Below are positions 45,646 through 55,692 of a stretch of 64,000 bases of DNA, one piece after another. Numbering within the stretch: the stretch's first letter is position 1; the number at the start of each line of letters is the position of its first letter. The stretch lies in the NCBI GenBank assembly GCA_031308135.1, contig JAHLJT010008446.1:164908006-164972005 (forward strand), in the 5' to 3' direction. The stretch comes from Acheta domesticus. Lineage: Eukaryota > Arthropoda > Insecta > Orthoptera > Gryllidae. Made by a program: the position numbers and the translations under genes. Below the pieces are notes generated by a model. It did not search any database, had not been told where the DNA came from, and saw only the letters and a program-made list of their open reading frames with translations.

Positions 45646-45948
45646 ACACTGTCAGAAATTTCCGCATTACTTTTAATGTAAAAGTACATTAAAGTAAGTA
45701 TCATGTACGTAAATGAAATTTAATGTACACGTACAGTAACTCTAAACTACGTGTGCATTAAATGTAATATACGTGTACAATTAAATTTACTGTATGCGAG
45801 TACATTAAATTTACTGTACGTGTAAATTAAATTTACTGTATACGTAAATTAAATTTACTGTATGCGTAAATTAAATTTACCGTATGTGTGCATGAAATTT
45901 ACTGTACATGTACTAACTTCAATATTTAAAATTTATTCAAATAATTGT

Positions 45949-46022
45949 CACCCCGACCGGGATTCAAACACGTCTCTCCTGGCTTACACCCACTTGCTCT
46001 AACCACTATCCTATCGAGACAA
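45949..46022 (-). repeat. tRNA-like module 1 in the TIR element
   Basis: Minus strand GGATAGTGGTTAGAGCA (A-box region, 45995-46011) and GTGTTTGAATCCCGG (B-box region, about 45956-45970). One T to C difference from a perfect B box. A Pol III-type SINE head rather than a tRNA gene: no closed acceptor stem. Confidence 0.65.
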
Positions 46023-46203
46023 TCAATTCTTTGAACATGTTCTTAAGCCTGATGAATTGCCCGTTGGGATTTATGCAATTGTCACATTTTTTGGACGCGT
46101 TTACGCTCGGAAATATGTCCCGCAGATGTAAAGAATATTAAGTTCCGATCTTGGTACTGAGTAACAAATGTATTTTAATATTTAAATTTGTTCAACGAAT
46201 AGG

Positions 46204-46278
46204 GACCCCGACCGGGATTCGAACCCGGGACTTCTGGTTTACGCGCAGGTGCTCTAACCACTGAGCTATTGCGGTATC
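46204..46278 (-). repeat. tRNA-like module 2 in the TIR element
   Basis: Minus strand: AATAGCTCAGTGGTTAGAGC (A box) and CCCGGGTTCGAATCCCGG (perfect B box and T arm). The D and T arms are excellent, but the anticodon arm and acceptor stem do not close, so a functional tRNA is unlikely. It is followed by a body with ttggacgcgtttacgctcgg, duplicated at 46093-46112 and about 46448-46467. Confidence 0.7.
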
Positions 46279-47145
46279 CAATTGCTTCAGCAGGTTCTTA
46301 GGCCTCATGTATTGCCCGCTATGATATGTATAATGTATTCTTTACATCTACGGAACATATTTCTGTAGACGTAATATATATTAGTATGTATTAACTCTAC
46401 AGAATTATTTATATTATTTATAATTGTCACTACTACTTCACCTGTTTTGGACGCGTTTACGCTCGGAAATATGTTTCGTAGCCGTAAAGAGTACTAAATT
46501 CTGACATTGTTACAATGACAATTCTTTGAAAAAATTTAAATATTTCCAGAGAATTTCAAAAAAAATGTTAACTAAAGAATTAGCGTACTATGTACATCGC
46601 TACAATTTTATTATAAAGATTTTTACAATTTTGTTACCAATTTGAATCTAACTACGAATTTTAAACATTTATATTTTTTGTATATGTTGAAAATATATTT
46701 TAAATTTATTATACGTAAGAAAATATTTCTAAAACCTACAATGATTTTAATTTAAAAATTAAATTTAATGTACAACACATTAATATCGGTTTAATTCACA
46801 AGGTACATAACGTTTAATGTGGTCTACATTAAATGTACATTGATTTTAATTTTAACATTAAATTTAATGCACAAACACATTAAAATCGCTTTAACGTACA
46901 CGGTACATTAAATTTAATGTACTGCAGTAACTCTACTGTTACTGTACTCTCAGTACAGTAAATCTACATTGATTTTAATTTACACATTACATTTAATGTA
47001 CATGTACATTAATATCGTTTTAATGTACACGGCACATTAAATTCAATGTGAAAAGTGCATTAAACTACATTAAATATAATGTAATTTCTGACAGTGTAGT
47101 TTTCTGCCGTAAATCCGCCGTTTTTTTTCGCGCAGCATTATGTAA

Positions 47146-47911
47146 CTTTTGCTTCGGATTCGATGGTATAACGGTCAGCGGGTCGGGTTGTTGCCAATAT
47201 TGTGGGTTCAAACCCGATCGAAGCCGTGGATTTTTAAGGGCGCAAAAATCCTTCGTACGCATTCCTTCGGAGAGGAAGTAACGCCGGCTGTCCCATGTAG
47301 TTTTATGTGATGTGTATGGGTATGTTGCATTTGTGAATATATGTACATTATGGTGCTGCTCCTGGTCTTATGCCGAGCCTAATAGTAATGTTAGGCTGAG
47401 TATATTTGTTAATGTAACCAGTGCCAATCAGTGTTCTCCAGCTTGTGTATGCTGCTTGTAAAGCGCGTGGGAGGATGGCTTCTTAAATGTTTTGTTGCAG
47501 ATTGGTGGTGAATTGTCGTATGAGAACGAATGAATGTAGATTCATTGTGTTCCAGGTTTCTTTTCAGTTTATTGATGTAATGATTATTGTGTTGGAGAAC
47601 TGAAGGCGTATTGTAAGCAACGACGTAGTCACATAGGTTGGAGCAAACGCTCATGGACTTGTGTCTACGCCGCGGTCTGCCGCCGCTTGCGGCAGGATGT
47701 AGCCTCTGAGTTGTTAAATAAATACTTCTATATATAATGTCCCATGTAGTAGATTTACTGCATGTGAAATATCAAACCTAAAAGAAGCCTCTGAGCTAAA
47801 TTCAAATCATCTCTTTCGTCGCCCGAGATAATACCTTCTTTCTCCGCTAGGTGAAATTTGCGTGGTCAGACGGAAGAGCGGGCCCGATGGCCCGAGTCTC
47901 GCCACGTAAAA
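47146..47911 (+). mobile_element. tRNA-derived SINE (copy 1), interrupted
   Basis: Pol III A box tataacggtcagcg (47167-47180) and B box ggttcaaac (47205-47213) are followed by a conserved insect-SINE-like central part (ggaagtaacgccggc; gtagatttactgcatgtgaa). The 3' end is gtggtcagacggaagagcgg ... gagtctcgccacgtaaa (47862-47911), shared with family W. A 437-bp insertion (47301-47737) with a 12-bp duplication splits it. Confidence 0.72.
47301..47737 (+). mobile_element. 437-bp retro-insertion with 12-bp target duplication
   Basis: Flanked by tgtcccatgtag on both sides (47289-47300 and 47738-47749). Near its end it has a CTGCCGC-CGCTT-GCGGCAG stem-loop (about 47677-47695) and an AT-rich tail gttaaataaata. 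This looks like a truncated LINE or a SINE mobilised by target-primed reverse transcription. The family is unknown and no coding is seen. Confidence 0.7.
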
Positions 47912-48061
47912 TAAGGCTAAATTTCCCTATACTCCGGTGTATACGTATGTATACGGAAAAATAAAAAAAAAGTGGTACCGTTTTTTGAGAAAAAAAACCT
48001 TTAAAATTGCCTATATTTTACGCAAAAGTACGCGAAACTACTTAAGTTTTCCAAAAATTGT

Positions 48062-48560
48062 ACACGACCTTACCGGGAGAGGTGGTACAGGGCATCAACT
48101 GATGTCACTGTAGTGCCTCTGACCGGGAGGTCCAAGGTTCAAATGTCGACGTTGACATGATTTGCGACATTGGCTAGATAGCCAGAGAATTTAGTCACTG
48201 TCCTGGAGAAGAATTCTAGCGGCCGCCTGGTCTGATCGGTAGTTTTCCGTGGTTTCTCCAATCACAACAGGCGAATGCCGGACCAGTACCCTAACAAAAA
48301 AGTCACGGACCGCGCGCGATCTTTCCTTTCCCTTCCTTGTCATATGCTTACCCATTACTCACACGTACATGCACTACACTCCCACAAAAGCCGATCGGGA
48401 GCTTATAGCTTGTCCTGGCTGGGGCGATGGCCCGCTGGCGGGAGGTACCTAGTTTGTGATAATACCATTAGCCGACGGGCAGGCCGGCGCGACAACTTAC
48501 CATCCATAGCAGGGGAAGATCATCGCCCCCCCCCTCCGAGGGAAAATGCATTACACTTAA
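48062..48560 (+). mobile_element. tRNA-derived SINE (copy 2), different family
   Basis: B-box-like aggttcaaatg (48135-48145), then a block with gttttccgtggtttctcc and aggcgaatgccgg (48241-48280), a sequence style common in insect SINEs. It ends near gagggaaaatgcattacact. The A box is weak. Confidence 0.55.
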
Positions 48561-49748
48561 GGGACTAACGACCTTAGTTAACGTGCGCGTAATCATCAAC
48601 CTATCAATCGAGAAACCTGCATATGAAGTGTATTAAAAATCTAGTACAGAGAAAGAGATCACACTAAAAAATCTGTAACTTCAATACTGAAGGCGTAAGA
48701 AAGGTTCGAAAACATTAAAATTATCATTAAATCACAATTACGCGAAATCTTCTGATATTTTCAAAAAAATTGTACATTACCTTTTCAAGACTATATTTAA
48801 TTTTGAGGACAGATTACATTAATGTAAAAAAATCTTTCTATGCTGTAGTTATGCAATGCTAACTTTTGGCAATTTTTGAAAACAGAAAATTACACGAAAA
48901 TGAGACCTGCGACTTTTTTTAAGTCCTTTGTTCTACCGAAAGAAATAAACCAAAAACTTGATGCAAATTTTCAGAAAAGTATGAAAATATTGAAACGCCA
49001 TGTAAAGTAAACCTAAAATATTCGTTTTAATTTCGCAGGGTCTCGATTTCGCAGAGAGCGATATTCTAGTTGATGTGAAAAGTTAGGAGAAAATCGTGAA
49101 CGGTTTAGGCCCTAGTATCGACCACAAGTGACGGTCGGTCCGTCGCTGACGTTTTGGTGTAACCCACTTTTTTGGTATAAAGGGCCTACAAAAAGCGGAC
49201 AACACGTGTTCCAGGAAGGTATTTACTACACTAAGAGAAAAATTCCAATTTTTCGGTACAAAGGATACACAAAACGTTATTGCCGCTGCATTACAATAGT
49301 TTCTCTATACTACGTAAGTAGTTTGTGAGAAAGTAAAAGGGTATTTTAAGCTACCGAAGATACTGTGTGCTTAAACTACCAGTATCCAGCTGACTGAGCG
49401 ATGAACAATAATTTTTGGCTTTTCTCCTAGGCGCATCACACAGCGCTAAAAGATTGTTCTTAAGTTTCACATAAATGTGTTAATTAGAAAGGCACAATGA
49501 AAAAATTTAAAAAACAAACAAAAAAACACAGTTCTGCAATGGAGTTACCGCATACTCTAGATAAATATGAATAACTTTTATTTTCAACATTTTTACAGCA
49601 TAATTAATGTGGCTTAATACTAAAAAGCGTACGATGTTTGTAAAATCCAAACCGTGTTAAAAGTAATGTTCACATGTAAATCATCAAGATTTTTTTGAGA
49701 TTCCTAGTAATCAAAAGTTAAATAAGGAGTTTGTCTCAAAATACTTAC
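48561..49748. repeat. AT-rich repeat (LDR/R remnants) and unassigned sequence
   Basis: 48600-49010 is LDR-like. 49010-49160 carries R-like phrases (aacggtttaggccctagtat, cggtcggtccgtcgctgacg). 49330-49748 has no recognised feature and forms the proximal intron of the carrier gene. Confidence 0.45.
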
Positions 49749-49875
49749 CATCTTTATTTTTATCCAGACTGGAAAACTGAAGTCGTAATTGTTTTTCATG
49801 CTCACGAACATAATGAATAAATTCTGCCAGAGATATATCACCACTTTTATTTTGATCTGACTGCTCCAGAAATTT
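49749..49875 (-). CDS. SCaMC: SCaMC-type mitochondrial carrier, EF-hand exon
   Basis: An internal exon of the calcium-sensing N-terminal half of a SCaMC (SLC25A23/24/25-type) carrier. That half faces the intermembrane space and gates transport by calcium binding. 127 bp, acceptor TTTCAG before 49875, donor GTAAGT after 49749, phase 0 at the start and 1 at the end. It reads KFLEQSDQNKSGDISLAEF, then IHYVREHEKQLRLQFSSLDK and NKDG. DQNKSGDISLAEF is a canonical EF-hand loop (D-x-N-x-S-G-D-I-x-x-x-E). DKNKDG begins the next loop, completed by the following exon. No defects. Upstream exons would lie at higher coordinates but were not recognised in this window. Confidence 0.88.
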
Positions 49876-50878
49876 CTGAAACATATCAAAATGTAAACAA
49901 TGAGCTAAAATAGTTTGCGTTTATTAATTTCAGCACAAGATCAAATACGTAGAATATCAATAACAAATGACAAGAATACGACATACAAAAAGATGAAAAT
50001 GGTATTACTGCGATAAGAACAGTAACTTCGAAAAATAAGAGAAAAATCTTGAGAGTGTAAACGTGTGTGTGTGTGACCTCTCGGCCGACCAGCGACCGGC
50101 CGCACAAGCCCTAGGCACGGCCAGGGGTTCCCCGTCTGCGAGAAGTTAAGAAGGTATTCCCCGCGCAAGGCATTGACACATGCATAGGGTAACCCCGCGC
50201 AAGTCTTGACACATGCGACGGGGAACCTAACAAGACATGACAGACGCTCGCGTAGTAGGCAGAATTTTACTGGAAATGGAGGGAAGAATCCGGAGGGATA
50301 AATCCGGATTTTACTGGAAATCGAGGAATGTTTCATCTCACACGTGACAAAATCCGACCGACGTCGACGATATAGGACGAGGACAAATCAGACTTGCGCT
50401 ACGAAACGGGATGATAGAAAAGGGGGGGGCTGGGAAAATATGGAGAACAGGAAGGCGAAACGCGGGAGAAGGGCGCGGGTTCCCGGGCGAGATACATGCG
50501 CCACACAGCGCCAAAACGCGAGAAGGGAACGAGCGATCGGTGCAGATAAGAGGGTCCAATGAACCTCATGAACTTCAAACGACGGGGCGGCTCATACAGA
50601 CGCTGCGACCTGAGATGCGAACCCGCGGCAAAAGTAAACCAACCGCGTTCGCGCGTTTTGCGGAAGGCGCGAGGCTGCGGTGAGAGAATGTGGTCTCAAT
50701 TAGCCTTCTATTCTCATTTAAAAGCCAGGTAAGTTTACCTTCCATTTCCCAAGTCACGCAGACCTACATTCCCCAACCGCCCCAATTCGAGCTAGTCTCG
50801 TAATGTGTGGGATTGTGCTGCTGGCGGCCCGCTTCGGCGACCGCCCAAAAGCCACAGACAGGCAAAGAGGTGAGCAGT
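49876..50878. other. Unassigned GC-rich block
   Basis: 50090-50830 is GC-rich compared with its surroundings and includes a diverged direct duplication (ccccgcgcaaggcattgaca at 50160, ccccgcgcaagtcttgacac at 50194) and repeated attttactggaaat (about 50265 and 50313). Overlapping Arg-rich frames have no domain. It could be part of an LTR or another GC-rich element. Confidence 0.4.
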
Positions 50879-52118
50879 CACTATTAGACCGGGAGACAGC
50901 AGGAAAATCGACGTACGATAAGCTTAAAGCTAAAACTTTTTGAAAAGTTAGCCAGTGTTATGAGGAACAAGGGGAAACGCAAGTATGGCGGCCTGTAGGT
51001 ATCGGCGTTGCGCTGCGCAATTTTTTAAACATCTAAAAAAAAACTCGGCCACTGGGGAATGAGTATAAAGCTAATTCTAGTTGTATATTGTTCGTTAGAT
51101 AGCCAAGGTGTGAAGGAGTTCAATGCCATACCGAAGCGGCGTTTCGAACTGTGCGCCATACTGAATTGAAAGTGTCATTTTTTATGCCCACTTGGATTAC
51201 GAGCTCAAAGCTATTTTTGTGGTCTTATGGTAGGAAATTCATTTTCATTACCGATTATGACCACGCCATACCGCTGCGGCGTTTCTAAGTAGCCGCCATA
51301 CTGGTTCAAAAATGTCAAAACTGTCACTAATCCATGCATGATAGGTACACAACCGAGACAAATATTTTTCAATTGATTTTAATGTCTAGAAGGCGAATTA
51401 AATGTATCTGAAGCATATTTTCGAAGGCAGAAACATCTATTTACAGCGGATGACCCACCAATTGTGAGCCAGCCTCATAGCTTCTTAACGGTTCACAACA
51501 TCGAAAAGCAGTTTTCGCTCATCAATGCGGAATCATGGGGCACGTAATGTGCTTTAGAAATATTGTTTGTAATATTTTTAGTTTTATGCGGTTGTAATAG
51601 CTAACTTTTCAAAGAACTACGCATTCACAATTCAAGGCAGTATACAAAGTGTACAGTGCAACAATGCTCAAGCTATATATCCTTTTTTCGGTCAAGTGAA
51701 AAAGCCATTCTTCCAATCAATTTTGTCATGGCGTGGACATAATCGGCAATGAAAACGAATTTTCCACCATAAGACCACAAAAATTGCTTTGAGCTCGTAA
51801 TCCAAGTGGGCATAAAAAATGACACTTTCAATTCAGTATGGCGGACAGTTGTAGACGCCGCTTCGGTATGGCATACAACTCCTTCACACATTGGCTGTCT
51901 AACGAACAATATACAACTAGAATTAGCTGTGTCCTCATTCCCCAATGGCCGAGTTTTTTCGACATATTTAAAAAATTGCGGAGCGCAACGCCGACACCTA
52001 CAGGCCGCCATACTTGCGTTTCCTTGTTCCTCATAACACCGGCTAACTTCTCAAAAAGTTTTAGATTTGAGATTATCATACGTCGATTTTATTGTTCTCT
52101 CCCGGTCTATATTACAGT
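50879..52118. mobile_element. Foldback element FB1, about 390-bp arms
   Basis: The left arm (50879-51271) and right arm (51730-52118) are imperfect inverted copies over their whole length: agaccgggaga at the outer end, gccgccatacttgcg-like text midway and gattatg-ccacgccat at the inner end. The spacer is about 460 bp. No transposase frame. Long arms with a unique spacer are typical of foldback-type or long-TIR non-autonomous elements. Confidence 0.75.
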
Positions 52119-52639
52119 GTCCAGGGAGGAAACCACAAATCTTCGAAAATAAGGTCTTAAGTCAATTTTAAGCATATTTTGTCTAATAAATTACTTTCGA
52201 TATTTCAAATGGTTGAACCGTAACAAGCACTCAAGATTTGGTTTGAAAAAAATACTTAAGAATGAATATATTTTTTCACAAAGAAAAATTAACAGAAATA
52301 AAAAGGCAATTTAATTGTGTGAATTGAGTGTTTTTTCTGTGTTAATTTTTTTGCGAAGAAATATATTCATTGCCTTTGTAAATAATAAACAATTTACATG
52401 TTTCTGGAGTGTTCATAAGCTTCTGAAATTTATTATTTAATTTATAAAAGTTAAGTTTCAGAAATTTATTAATTTATTTTATGCAAATTTTTGCATAAAA
52501 AGCATTTTTTCAAACCAACGTTTGCGTACTTATTGCGGCTCCTCAGCCGTTCGAAATATCGGATTTATTACGCAAAATAAGTGTTAAAAAATGCCTTAAG
52601 AGTTTCATTTTCAAGTTTCGTTGTTTCCTCCCTGAACAC

Positions 52640-52645
<6 letters not shown>
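52119..52645. mobile_element. Foldback element FB2, abutting FB1
   Basis: Inverted ends CAGGGAGGAAACCACAAA and, reversed, CAGGGAGGAAACAACGAAAC, with partial symmetry throughout (centre near 52320; inverse copies of gttaat, gaatatattc). TA flanks are possible. The FB1 right end and FB2 left end share the cagtg bases. Half copies lie at 11015-11300 and 28171-28478. Confidence 0.65.
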
Positions 52646-52650
<5 letters not shown>

Positions 52651-52690
<40 letters not shown>

Positions 52691-52817
52691 TATATACACA
52701 TATATATATATACACATATATATATACACATATATATATATACACACATATATATATATACACACATATATATATATATACACATATATATATATACACA
52801 CACATATATATATATAT
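52651..52817. repeat. Composite (TA)n/(CA)n microsatellite
   Basis: Alternating TA runs and short CACA interruptions of irregular period. Frames through it give only Tyr/Ile repeats and are not genes. Confidence 0.95.
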
Positions 52818-53930
52818 TGTAACGATTGCTTTGTTACAACAATGAAGATATTATTGAGCACGGTCGAATGTTTTGAAAGACGCGCGGAAGTCAGCGGCGC
52901 GCAGTAATGTAATGGATGTCGGCGAGATAGCGCGGCGCACAGAGTAGTTCAGAGCGGTGTAGGGAGGAGGAGTGGTTAGCGGCGGAGGGGAGGCGAGGAC
53001 AACTCACCCCTACGATCTTCCTCATAAATACACTGATCGCCAGATCAGAAGCCCCTTATTTGCTTCAGCTGTCGCCGAGTATTGTTCTTTTGGTGAAAAG
53101 AAGACGTGCGAATTCCGTAGTGGTCAGTGTCTAGTTTGCTGGTAATTCTAGTAGAGTTTAATTGAAGTAGGCGACGAATGAGATTTGGAATAGTAATATT
53201 GTGAGTTTTTTTTGAAGTTGTGTTGGTGGAGGGTGCAGTAAAAGACGACGCATTGGAATTCAGGGCAAAAGACTAGAACGGCGTTATTCACTTTGTTCTG
53301 GTGGATCGAGTAGCCACAATTTAAGTGATTTACACGCTGATTGAGTACGTGGAATCAGTCAGGAACAATTACGCTGTGCCATAAAGAATCAGCTATTCAA
53401 ATATCCAAGTGCGCGACGCCCTGGACAGAGCTAGAAGCGGCCACCCGGCTGTGATCGTGCGAGGACAATAAGCACGCGGGCGAAAACTTAACAATCGCGC
53501 TGAAGAACAATTCCGGAAGGAGACGAAGAAGAGGGCCACCGAACGGGAAGAAGGACCGTAGGAGAAGAACAAGAGGCGAGGAAGAAAGAAGAGTACCAGG
53601 AAAATAAGAAGAGAGAAGCAGACGAGACCCAGCATCGCTGCTAGAGCGGCGAGTTCCAACAACGCAGTCTCGGCGAAGCGCGGAGCCAAGGTCGAACGCC
53701 GAGGTAACGGTAAGGGAGAGGGGGACGTGTCAGCGAGGCCACGAACGCGCGATCAGCTGGAAAGACGGTTTCGTAGTAAAGTAGGGCGAATATTACGCTT
53801 TACAGAATTCGTGAATAACTCGCGTAATTTGTTGCACCTAGAATTTTCATATCACTGTCTGGAATGCCTTATGAATGAAAAGAACATTGCACTTTTGAAG
53901 TTAATTGTAAAGTAAGTCATTGCTTAGCTA
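52818..53930 (+). other. GC-rich block, possible LTR-element remnant
   Basis: Starts with tgtaacgattgctttgttac and includes a cataaatacac TATA-like sequence (about 53024) and, near 53302, tggtggatcgagtag, which could be a primer-binding site, followed by Arg/Glu-rich out-of-frame coding-like sequence (53500-53760). No second LTR was found, so the class is uncertain. Confidence 0.3.
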
Positions 53931-54857
53931 AGAAAAACTTTGAACAATGTGTAAAAACTTGTGAGAGAATCAGAGTAATTGAGTGTGAATTCAATTGGTC
54001 AGTGTAAATAGTATTTTTTCTTTTTTTGTGTGTGAATTGTGAGTTAGAATAATTAAGTGTTTAATTTCAAGCAAAAACGTGCACGAAAGGCAGAGATTGA
54101 AAGAGTACCAGTCGACTGAGTCATAGATTTAAATTTTTGTACAATTATCATAGTTGATTTGTTTAAAGAGATTGGAAGATTTACAAGTGTTTCAAGCATA
54201 TATTTCGATCACTAGAAAAATACTTTTGCCATTTTTTGTTTGTTGCATTGTTTATTTTTCTTTCAGAGCGGCAAAGAAATTGTATTTTTTTTCTTAAAAT
54301 TGAATCATTTAAGAATATATCTGAACTTGTTACTGAATTTGTGTATGTGTTTTTCTTGAATTCCCATTTTCCTAGAATTTCCTACTATCTGCCGCAAGAA
54401 TCCTCAGCCCTGGGAGTAAATCAAAAGCTCTCAAGAGCAATAAATCTGCTTGCATCCTCTGGTCCAGTTTGGATTTAGCAGGGGGGTAAAGGTTAGAATA
54501 TATACCCACACTGCCGGTTAAAAGTTTTAGGACGCTACTAATTTCTAGTTTGTGAAGAAAATAGAGTAATAATACACTCATACACGGTGGTCATAGACTA
54601 TTATATTACTCGCATATCTTACGGCAATACACAGGGTCTTTAGCATAACTTGCAACCATGTCTGAGAGCACTTGTTGTTTTGGTAATTTGGCAATCGCGT
54701 CTTTGCTACCCTCCAAGACAGCCGTGCCTGGCACGTTTAGAAAGCAGAGGAGGCGACCGTCAGGCCATAATCTGGAGCAACTTTCCTGTTTCTGTGTCTT
54801 TCCTATTCAAGATCTTAGGCAGGTACGCGGCTCACACGCCGGAATCTTTTCTCGCTG
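53931..54857. other. No recognised feature
   Basis: AT-rich sequence, then ordinary sequence from 54620. No gene, repeat partner or RNA feature is supported. Confidence 0.4.
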
Positions 54858-55560
54858 CAGAGTGAGTGGAGTGGGGCAGAGTAGAGTGGAGTGGGGCAGA
54901 GTAGAGTGGAGTGGGGCAGAGTAGAGTGGAGTGGGGCAGAGTGGAGTGGAGTGGAGTGGAGTGGAGTGGAGTGGAGTGGAGTGGAGTGGAGTGGAGTGGA
55001 GTGGAGTGGAGTGGAGTGGAGTGGAGTGGTGTGGTGTGGTGTGGTGTGGTGTGGTGTGTGGTGTGTGGTGTGTTGGTGTGTGGTGTGTGGTGTGTGGTGT
55101 GTGGTGTGTGGTGTGTGGTGTGTGGTGTGTGGTGTGTGGTGTGTGGTGTGTGGTGTGTGTGGTGTGTGGTGTGTGGTGTGTGGTGTGTGGTGTGTGGTGT
55201 GTGGTGTGTGGTGTGTGGTGTGTGGTGTGTGGTGTGTGGTGTGTGGTGTGTGGTGTGTGGTGTGTGGTGTGTGGTGTGTGGTGTGTGGTGTGTGGTGTGT
55301 GGTGTGTGGTGTGTGGTGTGTGGTGTGTGGTGTGTGGTGTGTGGTGTGTGGTGTGTGGTGTGTGGTGTGTGGTGTGTGGTGTGTGGTGTGTGGTGTGTGG
55401 TGTGTGGTGTGTGGTGTGTGGTGTGTGGTGTGTGGTGTGTGGTGTGTGGTGTGTGGTGTGTGGTGTGTTGTGTATGGTGTGTGGTGTGTGGTGTGTGGTG
55501 TGTGGTGTGTGGTGTGTGGTGTGTGGTGTGGTGTGTGGTGTGGTGTGGTGTGTGGTGTGG
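54858..55560 (+). repeat. Composite G/T-rich satellite: 20-mer, 5-mers, then 7-mer
   Basis: Four units of a 20-mer (gtggggcagagtagagtgga and one variant, 54871-54950) pass into (GTGGA)n to about 55025, then (GTGGT)n to about 55055, then about 70 units of the 7-mer GGTGTGT to about 55560. Long open frames of 210-272 codons on both strands come from the lack of stop codons in the repeat and are not genes. Confidence 0.95.
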
Positions 55561-55692
55561 TGAGGCAAGAGCGAGGAAACAAAACGTCTCGTTAAGCGAT
55601 TCTGTTCAGTATGCTTAAGAAACAAAATTGTAATACTGAAGATTTGGAGGGAAGTTATGGCTGGTTTATCGATTTATTAACAGCAATGTAAC

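Larger units (their letters stand above)
45647..47096. mobile_element. TIR element with TA duplication and tRNA-like modules
   Basis: Ends CACTGTCAGAAATT and AATTTCTGACAGTG are perfect 14-bp inverted repeats flanked by TA (45645-45646 and 47097-47098). Sub-terminal zones are built from many degenerate copies of a 20-25-bp motif around ttaaatttactgta and gtacattaa. The centre holds two tRNA-like sequences on the minus strand, each followed by a related body. It interrupts a copy of repeat R, which fixes the boundaries. No transposase; the superfamily is unknown beyond the TA target. Confidence 0.75.
9314..49875 (-). other. SCaMC: Inferred SCaMC gene interval (mostly intron)
   Basis: The EF-hand exon at 49749-49875 and the carrier exon at 9314-9472 are on the same strand, in the correct order for one SCaMC protein, and both have intact frames and splice sites. 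The first ends in phase 1 and the second begins in phase 0, so at least one exon of about 140 bp (rest of the EF-hand region, up to the residue before YLDIGED) must lie between them. I did not find it. All transposons from 9.5 to 49.7 kb would then be intronic. The alternative is two separate paralogues. Confidence 0.65.

Noticed and set aside
46204..46278. A functional tRNA gene on the minus strand
   Set aside because: The D and T arms look good, but the acceptor and anticodon stems do not close, and a diverged sister module lies 250 bp away. A SINE-like module fits better.
9473..49748. The missing SCaMC exon (end of the EF-hand region to the residue before YLDIGED)
   Set aside because: I looked for the expected loop, splice-site and linker patterns on the minus strand and found no segment I could defend; a spliced protein alignment is needed.
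50344..50683. Arg-rich overlapping frames
   Set aside because: Several frames are open together in a GC-rich tract, with no domain and no start context; probably chance.
52543..52907. Tyr/Ile-rich frames on both strands
   Set aside because: Translation of the TA/CA microsatellite; no non-repetitive coding sequence on either side.
54807..55625. Open frames of 210-272 codons in several frames on both strands (Thr-His-Pro or Cys-Val-Trp repeats)
   Set aside because: They are translations of the GTGGA/GGTGTGT satellite, which lacks stop codons. All frames are open at once and the proteins are pure repeats.
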